Assembly: GCF_030131845.1 (NCBI RefSeq)
Contig: NZ_JASKYM010000006.1
Location: 62,001 to 126,000 of the forward strand
Length of the DNA: 64,000 nt
Source of the DNA: Romboutsia sedimentorum
GTDB lineage: Bacteria > Bacillota > Clostridia > Peptostreptococcales > Peptostreptococcaceae
Reading direction: 5' to 3'
This document shows positions 44,421 to 53,189 of the stretch, in pieces. The position numbers were made by a program, and so were the translations under genes. How positions within the stretch are numbered: the stretch's first letter is position 1; the number at the start of each line of letters is the position of its first letter. The notes beneath the pieces are model-generated. The model was not told the origin of the DNA. It saw nothing but the letters and a program-made list of their open reading frames with translations, and made no database searches.

Positions 44421-45107
44421 TAGATTTAGTAATTCCTTTGAAATTTTTTCAAATCTTTCATCACTTACTCCAAGTTTTTTCTTAAAGATTTCATCATCCA
44501 TTCTTACAACAATTACCTTATCAGGAGATATTTCTTTAATAACATCTTTTATCTTTTTAACTGATTTATTATCATCGTTATATCCTTTAACAATAGTGAT
44601 TTCAAATATAAATTTACCTTTATATTGTTTGTTAAAGTAAGCCATGTTTGAAATATATTCTTCCAGAGTATAACCTTCAATTGGTCGTTGAACTTTTTGG
44701 AAATGTTCCTCTGTAATTACTTTTATTTCTCCAATAACTTCATCGCATTTATTAGCAATTTTTATATATTCATTTTTAGATAATAAGTACCCATTAGAAA
44801 GTAGTCTTACAGATAGTCCTTTAGACTTTATAAAATCTATGATCTCTTCGATTTTATCATGTACTAGAGCCTCTCCTTTTGAATTAATAAATATTAACTC
44901 TGGTTTTGTATCTTCTATCTTTTTTTCTAGTTCAATTAATGAGCTCTCTACTTCATCAAATGATTTTTGAGTATCTATCTTATATTTTGACCTTCCTATA
45001 GGACAAAATATACAATCAAAATTACAATATTTCTCTGGTAGTATATTAATTTCTAGCACCGTTTTTCCATCTTCAATATAAATGTCTTTATAACTAAAAT
45101 TACTCAT
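44418..45107 (-). CDS. radical SAM protein under a ykkC-class riboswitch
   Basis: A 229-residue radical SAM enzyme: the CNFDCIFCPIG motif supplies the three cysteines for the 4Fe-4S cluster, and SKGEALVHDKIEEII and RLLSNGYL are the usual SAM-barrel strands. The short length and lack of further cysteine clusters leave the reaction open. It is 18 bases downstream of the B3/B4-domain gene and shares its riboswitch. Family members with this CxxxCxxCPIG context are often annotated as 'radical SAM, molybdenum cofactor-like'; I do not assign a substrate. Confidence 0.85.
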   Translation of the reverse strand: MSNFSYKDIYIEDGKTVLEINILPEKYCNFDCIFCPIGRSKYKIDTQKSFDEVESSLIELEKKIEDTKPELIFINSKGEALVHDKIEEIIDFIKSKGLSVRLLSNGYLLSKNEYIKIANKCDEVIGEIKVITEEHFQKVQRPIEGYTLEEYISNMAYFNKQYKGKFIFEITIVKGYNDDNKSVKKIKDVIKEISPDKVIVVRMDDEIFKKKLGVSDERFEKISKELLNL

Positions 45108-45125
45108 AAATCATACTCCTTAAAA

Positions 45126-45833
45126 TTATTTTATTAATAACTCTTTATTGTTAATATCAAGTATTGATATGCTGCATGTTCCACCTAGATTTTCTTGTAC
45201 TAAATTAGATAAATCTTTCAAAGCATTCTCAAACGCTTCTACTCTTTTTTCATCAACTAATTCAATACATAAAAAAGCATTTTTTGTATCTTCAGTTAAC
45301 ATTGTTCTTACTGATTCACGCCAATTCCAACATCTACAAATAGCTCCATCATCATCTTTATATACTATTTCACCCTCATATGGTGGCTCACTTTTATCAG
45401 TTCCTAAAGTAATAAAACTTTCATCCCCAACTGCTTTAGTCAATTTTATGTCTCCAACAAATGTATCAATATCTTCACCACCACATGGTAGTGCATATCT
45501 TAATGATATAGAATTATAAATATCAACTAAAGGATTAATTGTTCCTAAATTTTTTCCGCTAGAAACTCGCTTTAATAATGCTTCAATTGATGATCTTGCA
45601 CCTTTTTTTGTTTTAAATTTTTTAAATGCATCTCTCCATACTTTTATAACTTCATTACTGCTAAATTCCTCATTTTGTAAGTGTTTTGAAACTTCCTTTT
45701 CTGAATTAGAAATCATATTTTCATATCTGTCTTTATTTTTTATAGAGTTGTCTATATCGTAACAAGTAACAATACCAATTTTCGAATTTGGGAATATTTC
45801 CCAAAAATCATCTTCAATAATAAATTTTTTCAT
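45126..45833 (-). CDS. B3/B4-domain protein
   Basis: A 235-residue stand-alone version of the B3/B4 domain of the phenylalanyl-tRNA synthetase beta chain. SIEALLKRVSSGKNLGTINP, LVDIYNSISLRYALPCGGED and EIVYKDDDGAICRCWNWRES are typical. Stand-alone proteins may edit mischarged tRNA or bind small amino-acid-like ligands, but this is not proven. The gene is directly behind a ykkC-class riboswitch and terminator, so its product may be related to guanidine or the ligand sensed. Confidence 0.9.
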   Translation of the reverse strand: MKKFIIEDDFWEIFPNSKIGIVTCYDIDNSIKNKDRYENMISNSEKEVSKHLQNEEFSSNEVIKVWRDAFKKFKTKKGARSSIEALLKRVSSGKNLGTINPLVDIYNSISLRYALPCGGEDIDTFVGDIKLTKAVGDESFITLGTDKSEPPYEGEIVYKDDDGAICRCWNWRESVRTMLTEDTKNAFLCIELVDEKRVEAFENALKDLSNLVQENLGGTCSISILDINNKELLIK

Positions 45834-45861
45834 TAAAACATACCTCCTAAAAATATAAATA

Positions 45862-45900
45862 AAAAAAGCCTAGAAATATTATACATATCTCCCAGGCTTT
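45862..45900 (-). terminator. riboswitch-controlled terminator
   Basis: The minus-strand AAAAGCCTGGGAGATAT pairs with ATATTTCTAGGCTTTTTTT. Its 5' arm is also the last conserved segment of the ykkC aptamer, so ligand binding should prevent the terminator (an ON switch). Confidence 0.85.
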
Positions 45901-45976
45901 TATCCTTCCGTGTTCACAGTAAACTGCGCGTTTTCTCTCGGACCAGCTAGTTACAAACTACGGAACCCTAGAAAAC
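45886..45976 (-). promoter_or_regulatory. ykkC-class (guanidine-I type) riboswitch
   Basis: The minus strand reads CTAGGGTTCCG, then CTGGTCCGAGAG, then AACACGG, AGGATAAAAGCC and TGGGAGA. These are the conserved pieces of ykkC RNAs in the right order. The guanidine-I subtype is the most likely, but ykkC subtypes that bind ppGpp or PRPP share these elements, so the ligand is inferred. Confidence 0.9.
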
Positions 45977-46292
45977 TTATCATAATTAAATTATAATTTA
46001 CAAGTTTTAATAATAACTAATTTTATCATAGCATTAAAATTAAATCAAACAGAATGTTATATATATCCTATTTCTCTAATACCTTTTTCTATTCTAGTTT
46101 TTACTATTGGCCTAACTGTGTTTTTCTCGAAATTTTTGATCATCTGATTTTAAATATTATATTTAATAATAAAATTAATGACATAATCAGTATATTTATA
46201 CCAATAAAGTTTACTTAGTAATATCATCAAAATTGAGAAAATCTTGATATTTGATTGTTATGCTTAATTTATGAGAAAAGGAGATGATTAAA

Positions 46293-46997
46293 ATGAATTA
46301 TAAACATATCTTACAGCTAAAAGGAATAAGTAAAAAATTTAAGAAAGCTACAGCTATAGACAATATTGATTTACATATACGCAAAAATACAATCTATTGT
46401 CTGCTTGGTCCAAATGGTGCTGGAAAATCAACTACACTAAAAATAATTACCGGTTTATTAAGACCAAGCAGTGGATTTATTGAGTTTAATGGACATCCAT
46501 GGACTAGAAAAGATTTAAATTATACTGGTTCTTTAATTGAAAATGCTCCTTTATATGGAAATCTAACATCAAAAGAGAATCTAGATGTATTAACGACAAT
46601 GTTAGGGATTCCTAAAACTAGAATAGACGAGGTTTTAGAAATCGTCGGGTTACAGGATACTGGTTCAAAACAAGTAAAAAATTTTTCAATGGGAATGAAA
46701 CAACGACTGGGTATAGCTCAAGCGATATTAAACAATCCGGATTTACTTATTTTAGATGAACCTACAAATGGACTTGATCCACTGGCAATTCAGGAATTAA
46801 GAGAGCTGATACTTAACTTTCCTAAAAATGGGGTTACGGTATTGCTTTCTAGCCATATGCTTTCAGAAGTAGAGCATTTAGCAGATTATATAGGCATAAT
46901 TAGTAATGGTACTTTAGTATATGAAGGAGCGTATAACAACGTTGATGATCTAGAAAAGTTATTCACAGAAGTGGTTAAAGAAAACAAATTAAATTAA
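46293..46997 (+). CDS. lantibiotic immunity ABC ATPase (second LanF)
   Basis: About 234 residues: Walker A GPNGAGKST, the E-loop region SLIENAPLYGNLT, signature FSMGMKQRLG, Walker B LLILDEPTNGLDP. It is clearly related to the LanF of the biosynthetic cluster (17012-17701) along its length. I start at MNYKHI, which is correctly spaced from AAGGAG. There are no lanA, B or C genes nearby, so this is an acquired resistance or decoy immunity module. Confidence 0.92.
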   Translation: MNYKHILQLKGISKKFKKATAIDNIDLHIRKNTIYCLLGPNGAGKSTTLKIITGLLRPSSGFIEFNGHPWTRKDLNYTGSLIENAPLYGNLTSKENLDVLTTMLGIPKTRIDEVLEIVGLQDTGSKQVKNFSMGMKQRLGIAQAILNNPDLLILDEPTNGLDPLAIQELRELILNFPKNGVTVLLSSHMLSEVEHLADYIGIISNGTLVYEGAYNNVDDLEKLFTEVVKENKLN

Positions 46998-47014
46998 GTA
47001 ATTAGGAGGATCAA

Positions 47015-47773
47015 ATGTTTAATTATATTAAATCTGAAGTAATAAAAACTAAGAGAATAAGTATAAGAAAGTTAACTGTATTTATTCCACTAATAAGTAT
47101 TTTTTTAGCAGTCACGTTTAATTGTCTTGGAGGTAAAGAAACTTTTCAATATGCTATCTCAACAACTGTAAACCATTGGGGTTTAATATGGTTAGCAGTT
47201 TTTATTTCATTGTCAGCTGGTTTGCTAGATAAACTCGAAAAAAAATCCACTAAGTATATAACAATTTTAGGATTGCCGATTAATCTAAAACTAAAGGAAT
47301 ACAGCCGTATCGCCCTAGTTCTTTATTTGAGTTTTATTGCATCTTTGGTGCTTATAGTATTGGTGCTGTTTGCTAAATTTACATTTCTTGTTCCACAGAA
47401 TATTTCATCCGTAGACATTATAATTGCTATCTTTTTAACTTTACTTACATCAATTTGGCAAATTCCATTTTGCTTATGGCTTTCAAGGAAGACTAATGTT
47501 TATGCAGCTTTTTTAGTTAATAGCATGTTGGCATTGAATATTGGGTCAATTTTTGCACCTACATCTCAGATGTACTATGTCCCTTGGGCATGGACTTTAA
47601 GGGTTCAAACTCCTTTCACACATCTTCACCCAAATGGACTTCCACTATCTAATAACAGTGTCTTAATAAATTCTAGTCCAGTATTTTTTATTTTATTTAT
47701 TTTGAGTATCCTTTTATTTTTGCTTCTAAGTTTTTTTGATGCTTATTCATTTTCGAAACTCGAGGTGAAGTAA
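47015..47773 (+). CDS. lantibiotic immunity permease (second LanE)
   Basis: A 252-residue membrane protein with about six helices; FNYIKSEVIKTKRISIRKL at the start, and the segment MYYVPWAWTLRVQTPFTHLH corresponds to the PW motif in the other LanE proteins. It lies 17 bases downstream of the ATPase, behind AGGAGG. Confidence 0.88.
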   Translation: MFNYIKSEVIKTKRISIRKLTVFIPLISIFLAVTFNCLGGKETFQYAISTTVNHWGLIWLAVFISLSAGLLDKLEKKSTKYITILGLPINLKLKEYSRIALVLYLSFIASLVLIVLVLFAKFTFLVPQNISSVDIIIAIFLTLLTSIWQIPFCLWLSRKTNVYAAFLVNSMLALNIGSIFAPTSQMYYVPWAWTLRVQTPFTHLHPNGLPLSNNSVLINSSPVFFILFILSILLFLLLSFFDAYSFSKLEVK

Positions 47774-47774
47774 A

Positions 47775-48560
47775 TTGAATAATTATTTAAGGAGTGTTTT
47801 TGCAGAATTTAAAAAGAGAAAACGTAGTCTATTTTTACTATTACATGTATTAATTCCCATTTTATTTTCAGTTGTTTTAAGTAGTTATGTATTTTTGAGA
47901 AAGGATACTCAACTAATAAATGATCGAAGTATTTTTGTTACTTTTTTTGAATTACTATCGATTGGTGCGCCACTTATTATAGTTATTATATGTGGATTAT
48001 CAGCTGAATCAGAAAAAGAAGCAGGAAATTTTCAAAATATGTTAGTTAGAACTGAGACTAAGGTAATAACTTTTTTAAGTCAGTTAACTATGTTGATATT
48101 TTGTTTTTTATTCTCAACTTTTTTTAGTATAATAATATATGTAGTAGCATTGAAATACTTAATAGGTATTAATATCGTTGATCTTGGATTTTACCTAACT
48201 ATGGGAGTAGTCTTTACAATTAGTTGTAGCTTTCAATATGGATTAAGTATGTTAATTTCCTATCGTTTTGGGATGGGACTAAATAGTGTAATAGGTCTTG
48301 CAGGGTTAATTATAGCTGCCCTATCTCCAACCATGTTAGTTGATAAAGTATGGCCATTTTTACCATGGTCTTGGCCAATTCGAATACCTATGTATTTTTT
48401 TTGGAATAAAGTAGGGATACAGTCCAATGGCTATTTTGCTTATTCAGAATATAATACTGCGATAACTGGTTTCTGTGTTTTAATTATTTCATCGATTAGT
48501 ATAGTAATAATTGATTTAATTTGGTTCCAAAACTGGTATGGAAAAAGTACAAATGAGTAA
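47775..48560 (+). CDS. lantibiotic immunity permease (second LanG)
   Basis: A 261-residue membrane protein with about six helices and VWPFLPWSWPIRIPMYF, equivalent to the PWAWSARIG segment of LanG at 15470. The TTG start at 47775 follows GAGGTGAAG. Pairs with the preceding permease and ATPase. Confidence 0.87.
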   Translation: MNNYLRSVFAEFKKRKRSLFLLLHVLIPILFSVVLSSYVFLRKDTQLINDRSIFVTFFELLSIGAPLIIVIICGLSAESEKEAGNFQNMLVRTETKVITFLSQLTMLIFCFLFSTFFSIIIYVVALKYLIGINIVDLGFYLTMGVVFTISCSFQYGLSMLISYRFGMGLNSVIGLAGLIIAALSPTMLVDKVWPFLPWSWPIRIPMYFFWNKVGIQSNGYFAYSEYNTAITGFCVLIISSISIVIIDLIWFQNWYGKSTNE

Positions 48561-48581
48561 ATTAAAACGGGGGTGATTATA

Positions 48582-49250
48582 GTGGCTAAAATTCTAGTAG
48601 TAGATGATGAATTGGCGATTTTAAGGCTTATAAAAAAAGCTTTGGAATTAAATAATCATGAAGTTATAGCTCTTCCCTCAGTTTCGTCTATAAATATAGA
48701 AGAAATGAACTCCTTTAATTTGATTATTTTAGATGTAATGATGCCTGATGAAAATGGCTTTGAAATATGTAAAAGAATTAGACATTTAGTTGATAGTCCA
48801 ATTATTTTTATGACTGCCAAAAGTGACGAAAACTCCATTGTCCATGGACTGTCAGTTGGAGGTGATGACTATATTTTAAAGCCTTTTAGTATTCATGAAT
48901 TAAATGCCCGTGTTGAGGCACACCTAAGAAGGGAGAGCCGTCCTAAAAGAAATAGTACAAAGATCATCATAGATGGAGATATTTTTATTGATCTAGAGGC
49001 AAAAAAAATAACTGCTCGTGGTACTAATCTGATACTTACTAAAAAACAATATAGTATCTGTGAGTTATTGCTTTTAAATAAAGGAAAAGTTTTTTCAAAG
49101 GATTATATATATGACAAAGTATATTCCATGGATAGTGATTCACAAATTTCTACAGTTACTGAACATATTAGCGCTATTAGAAAAAAATTTTCAAAGTTTA
49201 ATTTATCTCCTATTAATACAATTTGGGGTGTGGGATATATATGGGAATGA
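48582..49250 (+). CDS. OmpR-family response regulator (second LanR)
   Basis: A 222-residue regulator. AKILVVDDELAI, NLIILDVMMPDENGF, IFMTAKSDEN and DDYILKPFS in the receiver; the winged helix ends NTIWGVGYIWE. The GTG at 48582 lies behind GGGGGTGA. It follows lanG within about 20 bases, so transporter and sensor form one five-gene operon, unlike the order in the biosynthetic cluster. Confidence 0.92.
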   Translation: MAKILVVDDELAILRLIKKALELNNHEVIALPSVSSINIEEMNSFNLIILDVMMPDENGFEICKRIRHLVDSPIIFMTAKSDENSIVHGLSVGGDDYILKPFSIHELNARVEAHLRRESRPKRNSTKIIIDGDIFIDLEAKKITARGTNLILTKKQYSICELLLLNKGKVFSKDYIYDKVYSMDSDSQISTVTEHISAIRKKFSKFNLSPINTIWGVGYIWE

Positions 49251-50590
49251 AGAGGAAAACTTTATCATTTTTATTTTTTAAATTGATGTTACAAATAGCT
49301 GTAGTTGGAGTAATCATTGCTATTATTTATATTAATATTACAATATTAGGATTAAAAAATGGTTTTTTAGTACCAGCAAATGAGCCTATACAGAGGTCAG
49401 ATGAAGTTTCAGCACTAGTTGAAAAATCAACAACAATTAATTCTAAACAAATTCCTAAAAGTTTGGATTATGCAATATATAATAAGAATACTCATAAATT
49501 AGTAGAATCTAATTTAAAGAAAACTCTTTTGTCAAAAGCAAATAACGAAATTACAAGAAAAGCAAATTCAAATTCATTTTTAAAGTATCAAAGTAAAGAA
49601 GAAATATTACTCATTTACTTTAATTTAAAGGTTCATTTTGCTGATATAGATTTAAGAAAAATAATATATAATCCAGGAATATGGATAACTATTTTAATGT
49701 TATTAATATATATCTTTTTTATTATATTTAATATCAGAAGATTTAATAAAGTTATTGTTAGAGAAAATCAAAAACTGATTGAAGTTGCGAATCAAATTAA
49801 ATCAAAGGATCTAAACTTGGTTACCCCAAGTGTTGACTTTTTAGAGTATGCCGTTGTAATGGAGGCAATGGAAAGTTTGGCATCTGCTTTAAACCAATCT
49901 ATCAAAAATGAAATTGAAAGTAATCAATCTAAAGAAGAACAAATTAGTTATTTAGTTCATGACATTAAAATTCCATTGACAGTGATTAAAGGAAATATTG
50001 AACTAATGCAATTAGAGAAAACAACTATTGAATTAGAATGCTTTCAGGATGTAACGACTGCAATTAAACAGATTGAATACTATGTTTCAGAAGTAATTAA
50101 TATAAACTTAAATAAAAAAGAAATGATTTTAATTAAAGAACCATTAACAATTCAAGATTTTTTAATTAAACTAAATGAGAATATTGTCAAAAGTACTAAT
50201 GCTAAGCAAGTAATTATTAATAATAATATTAATAATAAAGATATTATTGTTATCGATATCAGATTAGTTATTAGAGCTTTAACTAATATTTTATTTAATG
50301 GATTAGAACGTACTCCAAGTGGTGGGCAAGTAATCATTCAGTTAAATCAAGGAAAAGAAAATTATGAATTCATTATTACTGATCAAGGAAATGGTTTTAA
50401 TGAAGAATCTTTAAAAAATGGATTTAAGCTATTTTATACAGAAAATCATAGTAGATCAAGCGCTTATAAAACACATTATGGTTTAGGATTAACTTTTGCT
50501 GAAAAAGTGATTCGGCTACATAATGGTGAAATTAATTTATATAATACCGAAGCACATCATGGTAAAGTTGTTATAAAAATTCCCAAGTAG
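49241..50590 (+). CDS. sensor histidine kinase (second LanK)
   Basis: About 449 residues. Membrane helices at about 9-33 and 145-168 enclose an external domain of about 110 residues. H-box YLVHDIKIPLTVIKGN, N-box NILFNGLERT, G1 TDQGNGF, G2 GLGLTFAEKV. NisK/SpaK-like, so it probably detects an extracellular lantibiotic. It overlaps the regulator's end. A strong terminator follows at 50647. Confidence 0.9.
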   Translation: MGMKRKTLSFLFFKLMLQIAVVGVIIAIIYINITILGLKNGFLVPANEPIQRSDEVSALVEKSTTINSKQIPKSLDYAIYNKNTHKLVESNLKKTLLSKANNEITRKANSNSFLKYQSKEEILLIYFNLKVHFADIDLRKIIYNPGIWITILMLLIYIFFIIFNIRRFNKVIVRENQKLIEVANQIKSKDLNLVTPSVDFLEYAVVMEAMESLASALNQSIKNEIESNQSKEEQISYLVHDIKIPLTVIKGNIELMQLEKTTIELECFQDVTTAIKQIEYYVSEVININLNKKEMILIKEPLTIQDFLIKLNENIVKSTNAKQVIINNNINNKDIIVIDIRLVIRALTNILFNGLERTPSGGQVIIQLNQGKENYEFIITDQGNGFNEESLKNGFKLFYTENHSRSSAYKTHYGLGLTFAEKVIRLHNGEINLYNTEAHHGKVVIKIPK

Positions 50591-50646
50591 AATGGATTGA
50601 TTACAAATATAATCATAGGAAATATGCTATTTCATAAAACTTTAAA

Positions 50647-50690
50647 ATTATTTCTTTTGTGTGCTCAAGCACATAAAAGAAATAATTAGA
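50647..50690 (+). terminator. terminator of the second lanFEG-RK operon
   Basis: ATTATTTCTTTTGTGTGCT / AGCACATAAAAGAAATAAT, about 19 base pairs with few mismatches and a two-base loop. Confidence 0.85.
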
Positions 50691-50727
50691 TATTCTACAA
50701 ATATTATTTTTTTATTCTCTTTAGTTT

Positions 50728-51075
50728 CTAGTAATTGATAATTAGTATTTTATCTGAATCGTCAGAATTAATTTCTAAAGAATCACTATTTTCATCAAGA
50801 ATCATTTCATTGAAGTTAGGATTATATCTTTCAAAAAGTTGCTTACTTCTATAATTCTTTACTCCCGCATCTTCCCATATTATAGTTATGTATTGTCTAT
50901 CTTTATCAAATACGACACGTACTGGAACATGTTTATCAAGTATAATTTTATTATTTAATTTTGAGATAACTTTTATACCTACATCAAATTCGCTACATTC
51001 AAAATCATGAATTTCATGAAATGATTTTAATGAATCTAAACTATCTGATAATGTCTGTCCTTTTAATTTTCCCAT
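50728..51075 (-). CDS. hypothetical protein, acidic
   Basis: A 115-residue soluble protein starting MGKLKGQTLSDSLDSLKSFH, predicted mostly beta, with an acidic tail (DENSDSLEINSDDSD). A good AGGAGGA site. I do not recognise a family. It belongs to a minus-strand group (50728-51810) with the Rep-like gene and may be carried by the same replicon. Confidence 0.6.
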   Translation of the reverse strand: MGKLKGQTLSDSLDSLKSFHEIHDFECSEFDVGIKVISKLNNKIILDKHVPVRVVFDKDRQYITIIWEDAGVKNYRSKQLFERYNPNFNEMILDENSDSLEINSDDSDKILIINY

Positions 51076-51144
51076 GATGAATCCTCCTAATATAGTTTAA
51101 TCTTTTATTTATCACAATCTAATAAATCCTATTTAATTGCATCT

Positions 51145-51333
51145 TTATTTCATATACTTCGAAAAATCAATGATAGGAGCTAATATCTTATGTTCTTCTT
51201 TGACAGGTTTTTCATTAGCTCTTCTCTTTTCTAATCTTTCTATAAATGCAATTTTAGCTTTGTCCATCATTGTAGCATCTACAACAACTCTTTGTAAACT
51301 CTGCTTGTCCAAATAAGTATGAACTCCATCCAT
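51145..51333 (-). CDS. small conserved protein of the rep neighbourhood
   Basis: A 62-residue protein starting MDGVHTYLDKQSLQRVVVDA, mixed helix with basic middle part (ERLEKRRANEKP). A decayed homologue follows the other Rep gene (12395-12579), so the pairing with Rep is conserved. It may be a replication or copy-control accessory. AGGAGG site. No known domain recognised. Confidence 0.65.
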   Translation of the reverse strand: MDGVHTYLDKQSLQRVVVDATMMDKAKIAFIERLEKRRANEKPVKEEHKILAPIIDFSKYMK

Positions 51334-51352
51334 AAAAACCTCCTAAGTACAG

Positions 51353-51404
51353 TATCTAAAATCTAAAAGCGAAACAGGACTAAAGTCCCCCAATACTAAG
51401 AGGA
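51353..51404. repeat. 50-bp dispersed repeat, copy 1
   Basis: The segments TATCTAAAATC, CAGGACTAAAGT and CCCCAATACTAAGA in this order recur at 54600-54652. Both copies lie between small regulatory genes. Confidence 0.6.
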
Positions 51405-51411
51405 CGTTTCA

Positions 51412-51810
51412 TTAAACTTTTTTAGCTTTAATTTCTTTTATAATTTGAGATACTCTTCCCTTTGTTAATCCTAATTCTTTAACTATTTGTACTTGCTTAT
51501 ATCCTTTTTCAGATAGCTCTTTTACTGCATTAATCTTATCTAATCTATCTTGCTCTCTTTTAGTTAATCCATTTTCAATTCTTCTTTGTGGTCTATAAAA
51601 TGTATTTTGAGATACATAAGTATTTATATTGCTTATAATTTCATCACTTCTTTGTAGTAAATCATCTTTTTTATAGTGCCATTGGCTATAATTAGGATTT
51701 TTACTTGCAATAGTTATATATCCTTCACTGTCTTTATGTAAATTTGTTAAATGTTTCCTTGATTCATCTATGTTAATTTCATCATTTTCCTTTAATTTAA
51801 ATGCTTGCAT
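51412..51810 (-). CDS. internally shortened Rep homologue with HTH
   Basis: About 132 residues. The N-terminal 75 or so (SEGYITIASKNPNYSQWHYK, then NTFYRPQRRIEN) align with the start of the 430-residue Rep (STDGYIQILKL..., NTMYLPKRRVEN). It then jumps straight to the Rep C-terminal part NGLTKREQDRLDKINAVKEL and an HTH, KQVQIVKELGLTKGRVSQII. The whole primase core is missing. The ribosome site GGGGGAG supports MQAFKL as the start. It may be a DNA-binding regulator made from Rep, or a deletion relic still in frame. Confidence 0.7.
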   Translation of the reverse strand: MQAFKLKENDEINIDESRKHLTNLHKDSEGYITIASKNPNYSQWHYKKDDLLQRSDEIISNINTYVSQNTFYRPQRRIENGLTKREQDRLDKINAVKELSEKGYKQVQIVKELGLTKGRVSQIIKEIKAKKV

Positions 51811-51972
51811 TAAAAAAACTCCCCCTATTTCCGATAATACACCCAAAAAAGATAAGAGAAGTTATTTATATATATTGTCAGTTCTTTAGCCATGTGATAA
51901 AATAGCTATATAAAACAAAACTATATAAAAACTCTCTATTAAGATTCTCTTATCTTTTTAGGGTTCTTGTTA

Positions 51973-52014
51973 AAAGCTAGGATTTCTGTTTGCCGACGTG
52001 GTCCTAGCTTTTTT
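51973..52014 (+). ncRNA. candidate countertranscribed RNA terminator, copy 2
   Basis: AAAGCTAGGA (51973-51982) and TCCTAGCTTT (52002-52011) form a hairpin with a T run on the strand opposite the short Rep gene, the same stem sequence and position as in the first rep locus. The loop GTTTGCCGACG differs from the first locus and would give a different antisense specificity. Confidence 0.4.
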
Positions 52015-52117
52015 ATTATCCGATTATTATAGGTAAATTGTAACATAAAATTACTTTTTAGTACATATAAAGCAACACAGACCTACGTGTATCAACACGT
52101 TTAGTTCAATATAAGTC

Positions 52118-52678
52118 TTAAAATATTATCAATAGGAGCAAGCACAAAATTAAAGCAACGATCGATGATACAAAAACACAAATAATTTTTTCTGAAGATT
52201 CTTTCTTTCTTCTTTTATCTTCATCCATATGAGGTATTTCTTTGTTTTCCATGTATGCTAAAATTTCTTGGAAAGTCTTTAAATTATTAGATTTTTTTAA
52301 TTTTTCAACTTTAGATCCATACCACATTGATATAGCCCAGAAGATACCAAACGGGATAAAAAAATACCAGCCAATATATTTTGCAAGTGGAGTCGTTAGA
52401 AGTGTTAAAAATAGAAATCCTAACATTTTACAGGTTGCTTTATCCATTTCCTTGTTTACTAATTCATTTTTCATATTCACTACATCTCCTTTGACTAATT
52501 CATCTAATGAAATTTTAAAATAATCACTAAGCAACAATAAATTTTGTAAGTCTGGGTAACTTTTACCATTTTCCCAATTAGATATTGTTGGTCTGGATAC
52601 ATGAATTATATCTGCAAGATCTTCTTGAGATAAATTAAATTTTTTCCGATAATTTTTAAGTTGCTTACTAATATTCAT
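52118..52678 (-). CDS. XRE-family regulator with membrane tail
   Basis: About 186 residues. Helix-turn-helix at the start (LKNYRKKFNLSQEDLADIIH, then VSRPTISNWENGKSYPD), followed by a linker and three hydrophobic helices (about 95-130 and 165-186). Such membrane-tethered XRE proteins are common in Firmicutes and may sense envelope state. Start at MNISKQ, behind AAGGGGAA. Confidence 0.85.
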   Translation of the reverse strand: MNISKQLKNYRKKFNLSQEDLADIIHVSRPTISNWENGKSYPDLQNLLLLSDYFKISLDELVKGDVVNMKNELVNKEMDKATCKMLGFLFLTLLTTPLAKYIGWYFFIPFGIFWAISMWYGSKVEKLKKSNNLKTFQEILAYMENKEIPHMDEDKRRKKESSEKIICVFVSSIVALILCLLLLIIF

Positions 52679-53069
52679 AAAATTCCCCTTTCTATAAATC
52701 AATCATATTCAGTTTGAGATGATAGTTCTATTCAAACTCTTTTACATTAAGCTATTTTATATGAATAAATTTCTTTACATAGTTTAATTATAAGAGAATT
52801 ATTAGAATTAATCTAAAAAACTTTAGTAAATATATTTTACAAGCGTAGTGATAGAGCTGATTTTGAGGACATTTAATAAAAGATACTGTTCTTTAAAAAT
52901 ATATTTAAATATCTTTAGTAAAAAAACTTTAAAATGCATAAAAAGCCTATAAGGTAAAATTTAGAAACTTATTTTTAATATTGCATAAACATTACTTTCA
53001 TGATATTATTTTCAATAACTAAATAATACGATGCTTATTCTTATCCCCGGGTAAGAATATTAAGAAGCA

Positions 53070-53124
53070 CTGAATCTTATTCCACTAGGGCCTTTTTTAA
53101 AGGAGGGATGAGATTCAGTGCTTT
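53070..53124 (+). terminator. long hairpin upstream of the acetyltransferase gene
   Basis: AAGCACTGAATCT and AGATTCAGTGCTTTT pair around a loop of about 27 bases; ends in T's. In the 510-base spacer between two diverging genes it could be a leader attenuator or the end of a small RNA. Otherwise no gene is visible here. Confidence 0.65.
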
Positions 53125-53189
53125 TATGTTTATTACGGGGAATTAGTATTATTTAAATTTATTCTTAAAACTAAAAAGGAGGTAATCAA

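Noticed and set aside
51412-51846. A longer start for the short Rep-like protein at 51846
   Set aside because: The first 12 residues do not match the Rep N-terminus and the ribosome site GGGGGAG lies just before the methionine at 51810.
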